Assembly: GCA_947258675.1 (NCBI GenBank) | Contig: CAMYJP010000136.1 | Span: forward strand, 1 to 5,919 | Direction of reading: 5' to 3' | DNA: 5,919 bases | Origin: an uncultured Desulfobulbaceae bacterium | GTDB lineage: Bacteria > Desulfobacterota > Desulfobulbia > Desulfobulbales > BM004 | In this document: one piece after another, positions 1-5,180 of the stretch | Layout of the letters: each line of letters opens with the position of its first letter | Numbering within the stretch: position 1 is the first letter of the stretch | The notes under the pieces: generated by a model | Databases searched by the model: none | The model's input: only the letters and a program-made list of their open reading frames with translations | Told to the model about the DNA's origin: nothing | Made by a program: the position numbers and the translations under genes

Positions 1-48
1 ATGATAACACGGAATCCATGCTATTACAATGCAAATAATTATTTCTGA

Positions 49-147
49 TTTCAATACCAGGATAAAACCCATGAAGGATTTTTACAGGAAATTGAGAAAT
101 GGCTTGATCAGCAGGAAAAGAAAGAAACCGAAGTTCAAATTGAATAA
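49..147 (+). pseudogene. C-terminal remnant of an unidentified gene
   Basis: Frame 1 is open from just after a TGA at 46-48 to the TAA at 145-147 and encodes about 32 residues. They end in a strongly charged, helix-like tail containing HEGFLQEIEKWLDQQ. It has no start codon of its own with a ribosome binding site. The same frame upstream (1-48) is short and stopped, so the tail is either the end of a gene damaged by a frameshift or stop, or a chance open stretch. A tail of the type H-x-x-F-L-x-E-I-x-x-W-L is common at the C-terminus of alpha/beta-hydrolase-fold proteins, but this is only a resemblance. A strong hairpin follows 16 bases after the stop, as would be expected at a real gene end. 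Confidence 0.3.
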
Positions 148-162
148 AATTTGATATATATA

Positions 163-193
163 AGTCACTCTGCTGTGGATCACCAGGGTGACT
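163..193 (+). terminator. Hairpin, possible terminator after the left-edge gene remnant
   Basis: AGTCACTCTG (163-172) pairs with CAGGGTGACT (184-193) as a 10-bp stem with one G-U pair. The 11-base loop contains a further GTG/CAC pairing. It begins 16 bases after the stop of the remnant ORF. The bases after the stem (ATTCAGTTTG) are only moderately T-rich, so termination is plausible rather than clear. It could equally end transcripts arriving from the minus-strand hemerythrin gene, because the complementary strand is AT-rich after the stem. Confidence 0.4.
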
Positions 194-341
194 ATTCAGT
201 TTGAAAGTAAGAATAAAATAACAGTGGATGTTTTATTAATGATGGTTATGTTGGACAGGTGGTCTGGAGAGCCTATCCCTCATTGATAGTAGTTCTCAAT
301 GACCAGAATCCTGGGCCGCACATTCTGAATAGCAACTTATA

Positions 342-749
342 TCACTTGCCGGGAATAAATTTAAGCAATTTCTTGTCTTCATTTAATATGTGCTCGCTGA
401 GCCAGTTTGTAAGGGTGTTCATGATCTCTGTATTCAAGACAGTCTTCCCTTCATTAATGTCATAATATAATTCTTTGACTTGCATATAGAACTTGTTATG
501 AATGTCTTTATGCGAAGGCAGATCCGGAAAATTAATTTCTTTCATTAATTTTTCCTCGGTAGTGAAGTGATACAGAGTGTAATCTCTAATTTCAGCAACA
601 ACCTTGCTGGAAATCTCCATATTTTCCTTTAAGTCTCCCCTTAGCAAAATGGCATGCAATTCATTAATCATCCCAATCCATTTTTTGTGCTGTTCATCAA
701 TTTCTGGAACATTGACGCTAAATGAATTATTCCATTCAATTTTACTCAT
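342..749 (-). CDS. Bacteriohemerythrin (O2-binding non-haem di-iron protein)
   Basis: The 135-residue product is a single-domain hemerythrin, the usual length for bacterial stand-alone members. All seven di-iron ligands expected for the family are visible with the right spacing: His21 in DEQH, His61 and Glu65 (HFTTE), His80 and His84 (HKDIH), and His120 with Asp125 (EHILNED). It has no signal peptide or membrane segment, so it should be a cytoplasmic four-helix bundle that binds O2 at a di-iron centre. Known roles of the family are O2 storage, delivery to oxygenases or respiratory enzymes, and O2 or redox sensing. The open frame extends upstream to 839, but the start at 749 is chosen because GGGGGGA lies just before it and the protein then begins in the family manner (MSKIEWNNSFSVNVPEIDEQH). 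It stands alone on this strand, so no operon partner helps to choose a role. Confidence 0.93.
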   Translation of the reverse strand: MSKIEWNNSFSVNVPEIDEQHKKWIGMINELHAILLRGDLKENMEISSKVVAEIRDYTLYHFTTEEKLMKEINFPDLPSHKDIHNKFYMQVKELYYDINEGKTVLNTEIMNTLTNWLSEHILNEDKKLLKFIPGK

Positions 750-834
750 AATCGTCCCCCCATCGGGTTCCTTGCACCACAGATTACGAAACCAATAAAG
801 CTTTTGACCGCTATTGCCAAATGCAAGGAGAAAG

Positions 835-861
835 AGCATACCAGATGTCTTTAGTAGTCAA
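835..861 (-). promoter_or_regulatory. Candidate sigma70 promoter of the hemerythrin gene
   Basis: Read on the minus strand, TTGACT (861-856) is followed after 15 bases by TATGCT (840-835), upstream of the hemerythrin start at 749. The spacer is shorter than the preferred 17 and the -10 matches 4 of 6, so this is a weak candidate. A 15-bp dyad, GCTAT-N5-ATAGC (875-889), lies just upstream and could bind a regulator. Confidence 0.22.
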
Positions 862-1221
862 AAAACGACATAAAGCTATTGTTGATAGCGAGCCTAATTA
901 TACTTCCGCAGAAATTTTACCCATAAAAAGACAGAAAAAAACTGAATTATAAAATGGCATTTCAAGGTGTAAGAAAATATATTCCTAATTAATGGATTGC
1001 CATTATAAACCTTGCACATATAGTTAATGTAACGAAGGCAACTTAATTAATTAAGCATGTCGTGGCAAGGAATCAATATTTCGCAAGGCATTAAGTCAGA
1101 GTAGTTTTAGTAGAAAAGTATAAGAGTGCATCTGTCTTTTCTGAAGGATGACTTTGCAACATATCAAGAATTGCTTTCTACTTCTCTATCTACCCTCCCA
1201 AAAAAAGTCTAACGATTGCAC

Positions 1222-1267
1222 ATATTCTTTCCGAAAAGAATATATAATATTGGTGTGTTACCAATAT
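1222..1267. promoter_or_regulatory. Two adjacent perfect inverted repeats around a TATAAT box
   Basis: ATATTCTTT (1222-1230), CCGA, AAAGAATAT (1235-1243) form a perfect 9-bp dyad. Three bases later ATATTGGT (1247-1254), GTGTT, ACCAATAT (1260-1267) form a perfect 8-bp dyad. TATAAT (1243-1248) lies across the junction, and TTGCAC (1216-1221) lies directly before the first dyad. If these were -35 and -10 boxes, the spacer would be overlong (19 to 21 bp depending on the -10 chosen) and would coincide with the dyad. MerR-family promoters are built in this way. It lies about 160 bases upstream of the C13 peptidase gene. Regulatory function is inferred from symmetry and position only. Confidence 0.35.
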
Positions 1268-1312
1268 CTTCCAGTCGGACCTGACTAAATTTCAATATTT
1301 TTAGAAACTTTT

Positions 1313-1338
1313 TCTGATACCAATCAGATTTGTTTTTT
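1313..1338 (+). terminator. Terminator-like hairpin in the leader of the C13 peptidase gene
   Basis: TCTGAT (1313-1318) and ATCAGA (1323-1328) pair around the loop ACCA, followed by TTTGTTTTTT. The stem is short and AT-rich, so it would be a weak terminator. No gene ends just before it on this strand. It would lie in the untranslated leader if transcription starts near 1250, so it may act as an attenuator or insulator rather than a gene end. Confidence 0.35.
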
Positions 1339-1407
1339 AAGGGCGAAAGTCACTTAACCACAACGTACCCTCATAGGAATAAAAACAAATATTATTAACA
1401 CATAAAC

Positions 1408-2829
1408 ATGTATTTTAGAAAAGGAACTAAAGCATTTCGAGATAACATAAATAATGGCCTACTTTTACTGTTCAATAGAAAGTTGCCACAGAATAATTTT
1501 TGCATCTCCTTCGACCAATCAGTCCTATTAGTGTTTTTCTATATGGTCGTTACTTTTTTGGGCAGTTTGTATCTGAGTTTGCCAAAACCAGAATTTAATG
1601 CATATGGTCTGGTTAGTGTTGCGACGCATATATTTTTTATTCTGCTTGGAATTTACTTAATTTCAAAGCTAACGAAAAAAGCTGATATTAAGCTTTCCTT
1701 GTTTGTTGTTCTCCTAAGCGTTTGGCCATGGCTTTTTTTAGCCTGGCTAATTATTGGGCAAAATACAAACTTTGATTATTGGAACTTTTATGGAAAGAAA
1801 AAATATCTTTATATTCTTTATAACTTGTGGCTGTTGTGGGTTTTTATCAGGGCTATTTCTTGTGTCATTAAAATAAAAAGAAAAGAATTAGTATTAATTC
1901 TATCAATCTTTTTGGTTTTTATTTCTATACCGTTACATTATCTGAATGGGGGCGATTTTTGGTATAAAGCTTATGAAGAAAGTGATGAATATGAGAAGTA
2001 TCGACAGATAAATCTTGAAAACACCTATTACAAACAATTTAGCTTTATTGAAGACTTCAAGCTAAGTATCCTTCCGGAAAGGAAAAATATTTCAGATTTA
2101 TATTTTGTTGGGTTTGGGGGGGACGCAACCCAGGATGTATTCATGAAAGAAGTTCAATATGCAAGAGAACTTTTTGATGAGAAATTTAGCACTAAAGGCA
2201 GATCGGTTGCGCTTATAAACAATACAAAGACTCTTGACAACCTACCAATTGCATCCAAAAGTAATTTAGATTTAGTTATCCAGCATATAGGCAATTTGAT
2301 AAATCCTGAGGAAGATATTTTGTTTTTGTACTTAACTAGCCACGGATCAAAGCAGGAAAAAATGTCAGTAAAATTTACTCCTCTGGGGTTAAATTCCATA
2401 ATACCAAAAGACTTAGTTGAGAGTTTAGATCTCTCTGGAATTAAATACAAAATTCTTATTGTCTCAGCTTGCTACTCTGGGGTGTTTATTGAACCGCTGA
2501 AAGACGACTATACAATTATCATGACTGCAGCAGCTTCGCAGAATGAATCCTTTGGTTGTAGTAATGAAAGTAATTTTACTTATTTAGGTAGAGCAATATT
2601 TGAAGAACAATTATCACATAATTTTATTTTCATAGACTCATTTTATAATGCTATTGAATCCATAGATAAAAGAGAAAAAATGGAGAACCTGGATCCTTCT
2701 GAACCACAATTATTCGTTGGGGATAAAATAAGAGCTAAGCTTGAAATTGTCACAAAACAATTAGAAAATTCTAATAAGTTAGGAAGCAATGTTGATTATG
2801 CTAAATCCTCAAACAATAACCTCTATTAG
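1408..2829 (+). CDS. Membrane-anchored C13 (legumain/caspase-fold) cysteine peptidase
   Basis: The 473-residue product has an N-terminal membrane half and a C-terminal peptidase of family C13 (clan CD, which also holds legumain, GPI8/PIG-K and caspases). Hydrophobic segments lie near residues 38-58, 68-88, 96-117, 133-153 and 160-177. The peptidase domain runs from about 228 to 445. It shows both clan CD blocks: a hydrophobic strand then Ser-His-Gly (catalytic His312 in ILFLYLTSHG) and a hydrophobic strand then Ala-Cys (catalytic Cys355 in KILIVSACYSG). The TAAASQNESFGCSNESNFTYLGRA stretch in residues 373-396 is typical of the proteobacterial C13 branch. The substrate is unknown, and the side of the membrane facing the peptidase depends on an unsettled segment count. 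ATG 1408 is the first good start after an in-frame TAA at 1396-1398; the ribosome binding site is poor. No neighbour is obviously linked to it. Confidence 0.85.
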   Translation: MYFRKGTKAFRDNINNGLLLLFNRKLPQNNFCISFDQSVLLVFFYMVVTFLGSLYLSLPKPEFNAYGLVSVATHIFFILLGIYLISKLTKKADIKLSLFVVLLSVWPWLFLAWLIIGQNTNFDYWNFYGKKKYLYILYNLWLLWVFIRAISCVIKIKRKELVLILSIFLVFISIPLHYLNGGDFWYKAYEESDEYEKYRQINLENTYYKQFSFIEDFKLSILPERKNISDLYFVGFGGDATQDVFMKEVQYARELFDEKFSTKGRSVALINNTKTLDNLPIASKSNLDLVIQHIGNLINPEEDILFLYLTSHGSKQEKMSVKFTPLGLNSIIPKDLVESLDLSGIKYKILIVSACYSGVFIEPLKDDYTIIMTAAASQNESFGCSNESNFTYLGRAIFEEQLSHNFIFIDSFYNAIESIDKREKMENLDPSEPQLFVGDKIRAKLEIVTKQLENSNKLGSNVDYAKSSNNNLY

Positions 2830-2900
2830 ATGATTGAATGACTACTATAAAGTGAGAAAATAATTGTCGTTGATCAGTTGAGATTAAAAATTTCTTCCTG

Positions 2901-2930
2901 GCTTTTTATTTCTGGATTAAAAAGCTTTTT
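2901..2930 (+). terminator. Rho-independent terminator-like hairpin after the C13 gene
   Basis: GCTTTTTA (2901-2908) pairs perfectly with TAAAAAGC (2918-2925) around a 9-base loop, followed by TTTTT. It lies 71 bases beyond the C13 stop codon. The stem is AT-rich, which weakens it. An overlapping larger inverted repeat is also present: TCCTGGCT (2896-2903) with AGCCAGGA (2986-2993). Confidence 0.5.
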
Positions 2931-2952
2931 CAGTGCGTCATAGATAGGCAAG

Positions 2953-2980
2953 TTGACATAACCACATTAGACCTTATAGA
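2953..2980 (+). promoter_or_regulatory. Candidate sigma70 promoter upstream of the thioredoxin unit
   Basis: A perfect -35 box TTGACA (2953-2958) is followed after 16 bases by TATAGA (2975-2980), which matches the -10 consensus at 4 of 6 positions. It points right, towards the thioredoxin-fold gene at 3249, and would give a leader of about 260 bases. If the downstream genes are promoterless integron cassettes, this promoter could drive the cluster. The call rests on consensus match alone. Confidence 0.35.
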
Positions 2981-3211
2981 AAATTAGCCAGGATCAAAAT
3001 TTAGGGTTTTGGTAACACATTCTCTTTTCCGTCCATCAAAATAACATCTAAATATTCCCCCCCAATCAATCGATATATTACAAACTATTTCAGGGTATTT
3101 GATTGTCAGGAATTTGATGTCCTAAAACTTTTTCGCATCTAATAATTTCAATAGGTTACGAAAAGTGAATAATTATTTTGAAAATTAACGTGAATTCTCA
3201 TTAATAACTAA

Positions 3212-3218
3212 GTTAGCG
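3212..3218 (+). repeat. Candidate R' core site (GTTAGCG) opening the thioredoxin cassette
   Basis: GTTAGCG is the exact reverse complement of CGCTAAC at 3723-3729, which starts the repeat after the thioredoxin gene. In an integron cassette the first bases (TTRRRY, cut after the G) are complementary to the R'' core of the cassette's own attC, and this pair behaves that way. The match to the GTTRRRY consensus is imperfect because the sixth base is C. Confidence 0.4.
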
Positions 3219-3248
3219 TAGCGTAATTGAACTATGACGGAGGCAACA

Positions 3249-3728
3249 ATGAACAACATCGATAGAATTTTCAAAATAACTTTTCTGTTCACTTTCGCTT
3301 TTTCATTACTGATTGCTAACAGCGATTGTCTGGCAAAAACGGCCCAAATACATTGGAATGATAAAACCATTAAATGGCACGATTATAATAACGGTCTAGC
3401 TAAAGCGAAAAGAAACAGAAAACCTGCAATTATTATATTTTATGCTGACTGGTGTCCCACATGTAAAAAGTATGGAAAAATATTTAAAAACAAAAATGTA
3501 ATTAAGGCAGCTTCCGACTTCATCATGATTCGCGTCAATATTGATAATCATTCAAAGTTAAGCACGGCCTATGGATTTGATGGCGAATATGTGCCAAGGA
3601 CATTCGCAGTTTACCCTAACGGCAAAGTGATGCATCAAATTTATTCTCCTAAGAAAAATAAGTATTATATTGGGACAAACCCCCAAAGCCTACTCTCATT
3701 AATGCAGAAGGCACGTTCAAAACGCTAA
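3249..3728 (+). CDS. Exported thioredoxin-fold protein with CPTC active site
   Basis: The 159-residue precursor has a basic N-terminus, a hydrophobic core (about residues 8-24) and a likely signal peptidase cut near CLA|K (residue 29). The mature domain has the strand-then-active-site sequence IIIFYADWCPTC, with redox cysteines Cys69 and Cys72, and a cis-proline in YVPRTF (Pro116). The order AL-AKRNRKP, FYADWC-x-x-CK, GEYVPRTF-x-x-x-PNGKV resembles the Thioredoxin_7/ERp18-like group and the C-terminal domain of DsbD, not cytoplasmic thioredoxin A. It probably acts in the periplasm as a thiol-disulfide reductase or oxidase; its partner is unknown. An in-frame ATG exists at 3234, but GGAGG (3239-3243) lies 5 bases before ATG 3249, so the latter is chosen. 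The TAA stop is part of the CGCTAACC that opens the following attC-like repeat, an arrangement typical of integron cassettes. Confidence 0.87.
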   Translation: MNNIDRIFKITFLFTFAFSLLIANSDCLAKTAQIHWNDKTIKWHDYNNGLAKAKRNRKPAIIIFYADWCPTCKKYGKIFKNKNVIKAASDFIMIRVNIDNHSKLSTAYGFDGEYVPRTFAVYPNGKVMHQIYSPKKNKYYIGTNPQSLLSLMQKARSKR

Positions 3729-3851
3729 CCAGGCGCTGAAGCACGATGGGAAAAACCTGGCAGTTTTCCCGATTCTTAGCTTTAGCGGTGTGTAATCCAA
3801 TGAAACAAACTAAAGATACACTTATGAAAAGTACCATATAGAAAGTTACCA
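3723..3851 (+). repeat. attC-like site 1, after the thioredoxin gene
   Basis: The left half starts CGCTAAC (candidate R'' core, containing the gene's stop codon). GAAG comes 12 bases after the T of TAAC, and the core CGATGGGAAAAACCTGGC begins at 18 bases (3744-3761). It then continues AGTTTTCCC and AGCTTTAGCGGTGTG. This order resembles Vibrio-type (VCR) attC sites. GGGAAAA (3748-3754) and TTTTCCC (3764-3770) form a 7-bp hairpin. The right end is taken as GTTACCA (3845-3851), just before the next gene, which gives about 129 bp, near VCR length. The right half is diverged and does not pair well with the left, so recombination activity is doubtful. The related copies are at 4589, 4641 and 5115. 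Confidence 0.5.
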
Positions 3852-3865
3852 GAATGGAGAATAAT

Positions 3866-4591
3866 ATGAGCAAAGATAATCAGGGGGGACTTTTTTTTCT
3901 TGGAGTATTTGTAGCGTTTGGCCTGGCATTAGCTGGTTATTTTGTCGGTCAAACTTTGTATAACGCCAAGGTCGCTCTTAATACAGCAGAAGTAAAGGGG
4001 TTGGCCGAAAGGCGAGTCTCAGCGGATCGTGCCAATTGGGCAATTGTCTATAAAGTGGCGGGGGCAAGTCGTGAAGAAATTCCAAATCTTTACAAGCAAG
4101 CAGAGAAACATCAACAAGCAATAAACGATCTACTGAAAAATAATGGATTTAATGAAAATGAAATAGAGTTGGGAGTGCTGAACTATGAATATCGAGAGTT
4201 TCGTGATGATAACCAAAAACTAGTTGATCAGGTCCACACGCTAGTCGGTACTATCAGCGTCGAGACTGAAAAAGTTGAACAGGTGAGCAAGGTACGTACC
4301 AATGTTAACAAGCTAATCGCACAGGGGATTGATATAGAGAACAAAGCCCCTGCCTATCGCTTCACCAAACTTAATAAGATCAAACCGGATATGCTACGCG
4401 AGGCCACAAAAAACGCACGTATTGCTGCAAAAGAATTTGCCGAAAATGCCGGGGTAGATGTCGGCGGAATTCGTAGTGCGCGGCAAGGTAGTTTCTTTGT
4501 TCGTGACGCTGGAGAGGAGTATGGAGACACCGCAAAGATAGAAAAAGATGTTCGTGTAGTGACTACTATCACCTTCTATCTAACAGAATAA
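3866..4591 (+). CDS. SIMPL-domain (DUF541) envelope protein
   Basis: The 241-residue product has one N-terminal membrane segment (about residues 8-32), after a short charged start, and is otherwise soluble. Residues about 42-240 form a SIMPL/DUF541 domain. It opens VKGLAERRVSADRANWAIVYKV and carries the family hallmark YRFTKLNKIKPDMLREATKNARIAAKEFAENAGVDVGGI within residues 164-202, here given by its key parts Tyr164, the AxxNAR motif at 180-185 and the Gly-Gly-Ile near 200. It should be an anchored periplasmic protein. Family members are linked to envelope or oxidative stress, but no biochemical activity is established, so function is left open. GGAGA (3856-3860) lies 5 bases before ATG 3866, which is preferred to the in-frame ATG at 3854. 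It appears less AT-rich than the C13 gene, consistent with separate origin. Its TAA stop overlaps the next attC-like repeat. Confidence 0.85.
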   Translation: MSKDNQGGLFFLGVFVAFGLALAGYFVGQTLYNAKVALNTAEVKGLAERRVSADRANWAIVYKVAGASREEIPNLYKQAEKHQQAINDLLKNNGFNENEIELGVLNYEYREFRDDNQKLVDQVHTLVGTISVETEKVEQVSKVRTNVNKLIAQGIDIENKAPAYRFTKLNKIKPDMLREATKNARIAAKEFAENAGVDVGGIRSARQGSFFVRDAGEEYGDTAKIEKDVRVVTTITFYLTE

Positions 4592-4640
4592 CAATAATCA
4601 AGAAATCGACGGATAATTTATCCACAGGGTGGGGTTCAGA
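4586..4640 (+). repeat. attC-like site 2a, overlapping the SIMPL stop codon
   Basis: The SIMPL stop codon opens TAACAATAATCAAG (4589-4602), and CGACGG (4607-4612) starts 18 bases after the T, exactly as in the other copies. A perfect small hairpin GGATAA-T-TTATCC (4611-4623) follows. A possible right core is GTTCAGA (4634-4640), giving a short site of about 55 bp that directly abuts the next copy. It lacks the TGGC part of the core, so it may be a truncated half site. Confidence 0.35.
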
Positions 4641-4724
4641 TAACAATCACATTAAGAGCGACGGGAAGAACAGTGGCGTTACGCGGGCAAGGCTTTTGCG
4701 CGCCCCTCACAACAAACGTCATAA
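4638..4724 (+). repeat. attC-like site 2b
   Basis: TAACAATCACATTAAG starts at 4641 and the core CGACGGGAAGAACAGTGGC lies at 4659-4677. That core aligns almost base for base with site 1 and keeps the same 12- and 18-base offsets. The centre holds GCGGGC and GCGCGCCC. The right side TCACAACAAACGTCAT (4707-4722) closely matches TCACCCAAAACGTTCAT of site 3 (5163-5179). The candidate right core (GTCAT) lacks the standard GTT, so the site is either diverged or outside the usual consensus. No gene lies between this copy and site 2a. Confidence 0.48.
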
Positions 4725-4727
4725 TTT

Positions 4728-5117
4728 ATGAAGCGAACTTTATGTATATATTCTGTAATTTTTCTTCTGTCTCTTTATGGGTTTTATGGAGTGTGGTCAT
4801 GTTATGAAATATGGCACTCCTACAAAACAGGGGATCCTCTTTATTTCGGCATATACCTTATTTAAATCGTCGGAGACATTTCGTTGTTTCATAATAAGGT
4901 GTGGTCCAAATTTTTGGTATATCTAGTTGCATTATTTCTGTCAGGCACATGGGCGTACATTATAGTGGCCGTTATTAATGACGGGTGGCCACATTCAAGT
5001 TTTTCGAGGTCAATAATTTCTCTTGTTCCGGGCCTCCTCTTATTAGCCGTCTGTATAGCTAGTTGCACAATCGTTCATAAATATTTTTCTACCCAGAAAA
5101 ACATAAAAAACATATAG
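4728..5117 (+). pseudogene. Small multi-span membrane protein gene interrupted by one in-frame TAA
   Basis: Starting at ATG 4728, 45 codons encode a protein with an N-terminal hydrophobic segment and end ...GDPLYFGIYLI at TAA 4863-4865. The same frame then stays open without shift to TAG 5115-5117. Reading through gives 129 residues with hydrophobic segments near residues 5-23, 37-50, 61-83 and 97-118. It carries motifs that belong together in small integral membrane proteins (TGDPLYFG, VWSKFLVYLVA, GWP, SIISLVPGLLLL). I read it as one gene with a nonsense mutation at codon 46 (or a sequencing error), not two genes. The alternative is a 45-residue protein plus a separate 77-residue protein from TTG 4884, which has GGAG 8 bases upstream. 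The function is unknown. It follows attC-like site 2b closely, without a clear ribosome binding site, and its final stop opens attC-like site 3. Confidence 0.6.
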
Positions 5118-5180
5118 CAACTGGGTCGAGTTCGAAGCCAAAATCTGGCGGTATTGCGCGTGTCACCCAAAACGTTCATC
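5112..5180 (+). repeat. attC-like site 3, after the broken membrane-protein gene
   Basis: The stop codon of the preceding frame opens TAGC (5115-5118). CGAG follows at 12 bases, and the core CGAAGCCAAAATCTGGC begins at 18 bases (5133-5149), matching sites 1 and 2b in spacing and in the closing TGGC. The right side TCACCCAAAACGTTCAT (5163-5179) matches site 2b. TGGGT (5122-5126) can pair with ACCCA (5165-5169), and GCCA/TGGC form an inner stem. The candidate right core is GTTCATC (5174-5180). The left core has TAGC in place of TAAC. Confidence 0.42.

Larger units (their letters stand above)
841..1407. other. Gene-free stretch between hemerythrin and C13 peptidase genes
   Basis: No convincing gene was found on either strand; the only open frames are short and lack ribosome binding sites. 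The stretch is rich in inverted repeats. These are a 15-bp dyad at 875-889, TAATGG/CCATTA around a 4-base loop at 990-1005, a 14-bp perfect palindrome CTTAATTAATTAAG at 1042-1055, two adjacent perfect hairpins at 1222-1267, and a hairpin with a T-rich tail at 1313-1338. It should contain the promoters of both flanking genes, which diverge from it. Confidence 0.6.
2830..3211. other. Gene-free stretch between C13 gene and thioredoxin unit
   Basis: No gene is seen on either strand. It holds the terminator-like hairpin at 2901-2930, a long-range inverted repeat (TCCTGGCT at 2896-2903 and AGCCAGGA at 2986-2993), a good sigma70-like promoter at 2953-2980, and a run of seven C at 3057-3063. The last bases before 3212 (CATTAATAACTAA) resemble the L' side of an attC site. 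A matching left half is not clear; the best candidate is a weak one near 3078-3093. Confidence 0.5.

Noticed and set aside
259..465. 68-codon plus-strand open frame
   Set aside because: It overlaps the hemerythrin gene antisense, has no ribosome binding site, and its product has no recognisable domain.
604..798. 64-codon plus-strand open frame
   Set aside because: It is an antisense shadow of the hemerythrin gene, which has all seven metal ligands.
750..839. N-terminal extension of the hemerythrin frame to 839
   Set aside because: The extra 30 residues do not belong to the domain, and the strong GGGGGGA site is placed for the start at 749.
1148..1288. 46-codon plus-strand open frame in the gap before the C13 gene
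   Set aside because: AAGG abuts the ATG with no usable spacing, the frame runs through the hairpin region, and the product shows no motif.
2154..2450. 98-codon minus-strand frame inside the C13 gene
   Set aside because: It is antisense to the catalytic domain and is a low-complexity shadow without a start signal.
3185..3370. 61-codon minus-strand frame
   Set aside because: It is antisense to the signal peptide of the thioredoxin-fold gene; its hydrophobicity mirrors the signal peptide codons.
3748..3770. GGGAAAA/TTTTCCC hairpin as a rho-independent terminator of the thioredoxin gene
   Set aside because: No T tract follows, and the hairpin lies within the attC-like repeat, which explains it better.
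3649..3873. 74-codon minus-strand frame
   Set aside because: It spans attC-like site 1 and the end of the thioredoxin gene, with no ribosome binding site or known motif.
4354..4572. 72-codon minus-strand frame
   Set aside because: It is an antisense shadow of the conserved part of the SIMPL domain.
4884..5117. Separate 77-residue membrane protein starting at TTG 4884
   Set aside because: It is possible because GGAG lies 8 bases upstream, but the frame is continuous with the ORF before TAA 4863 and the joined protein is more coherent, so it was merged into one broken gene.
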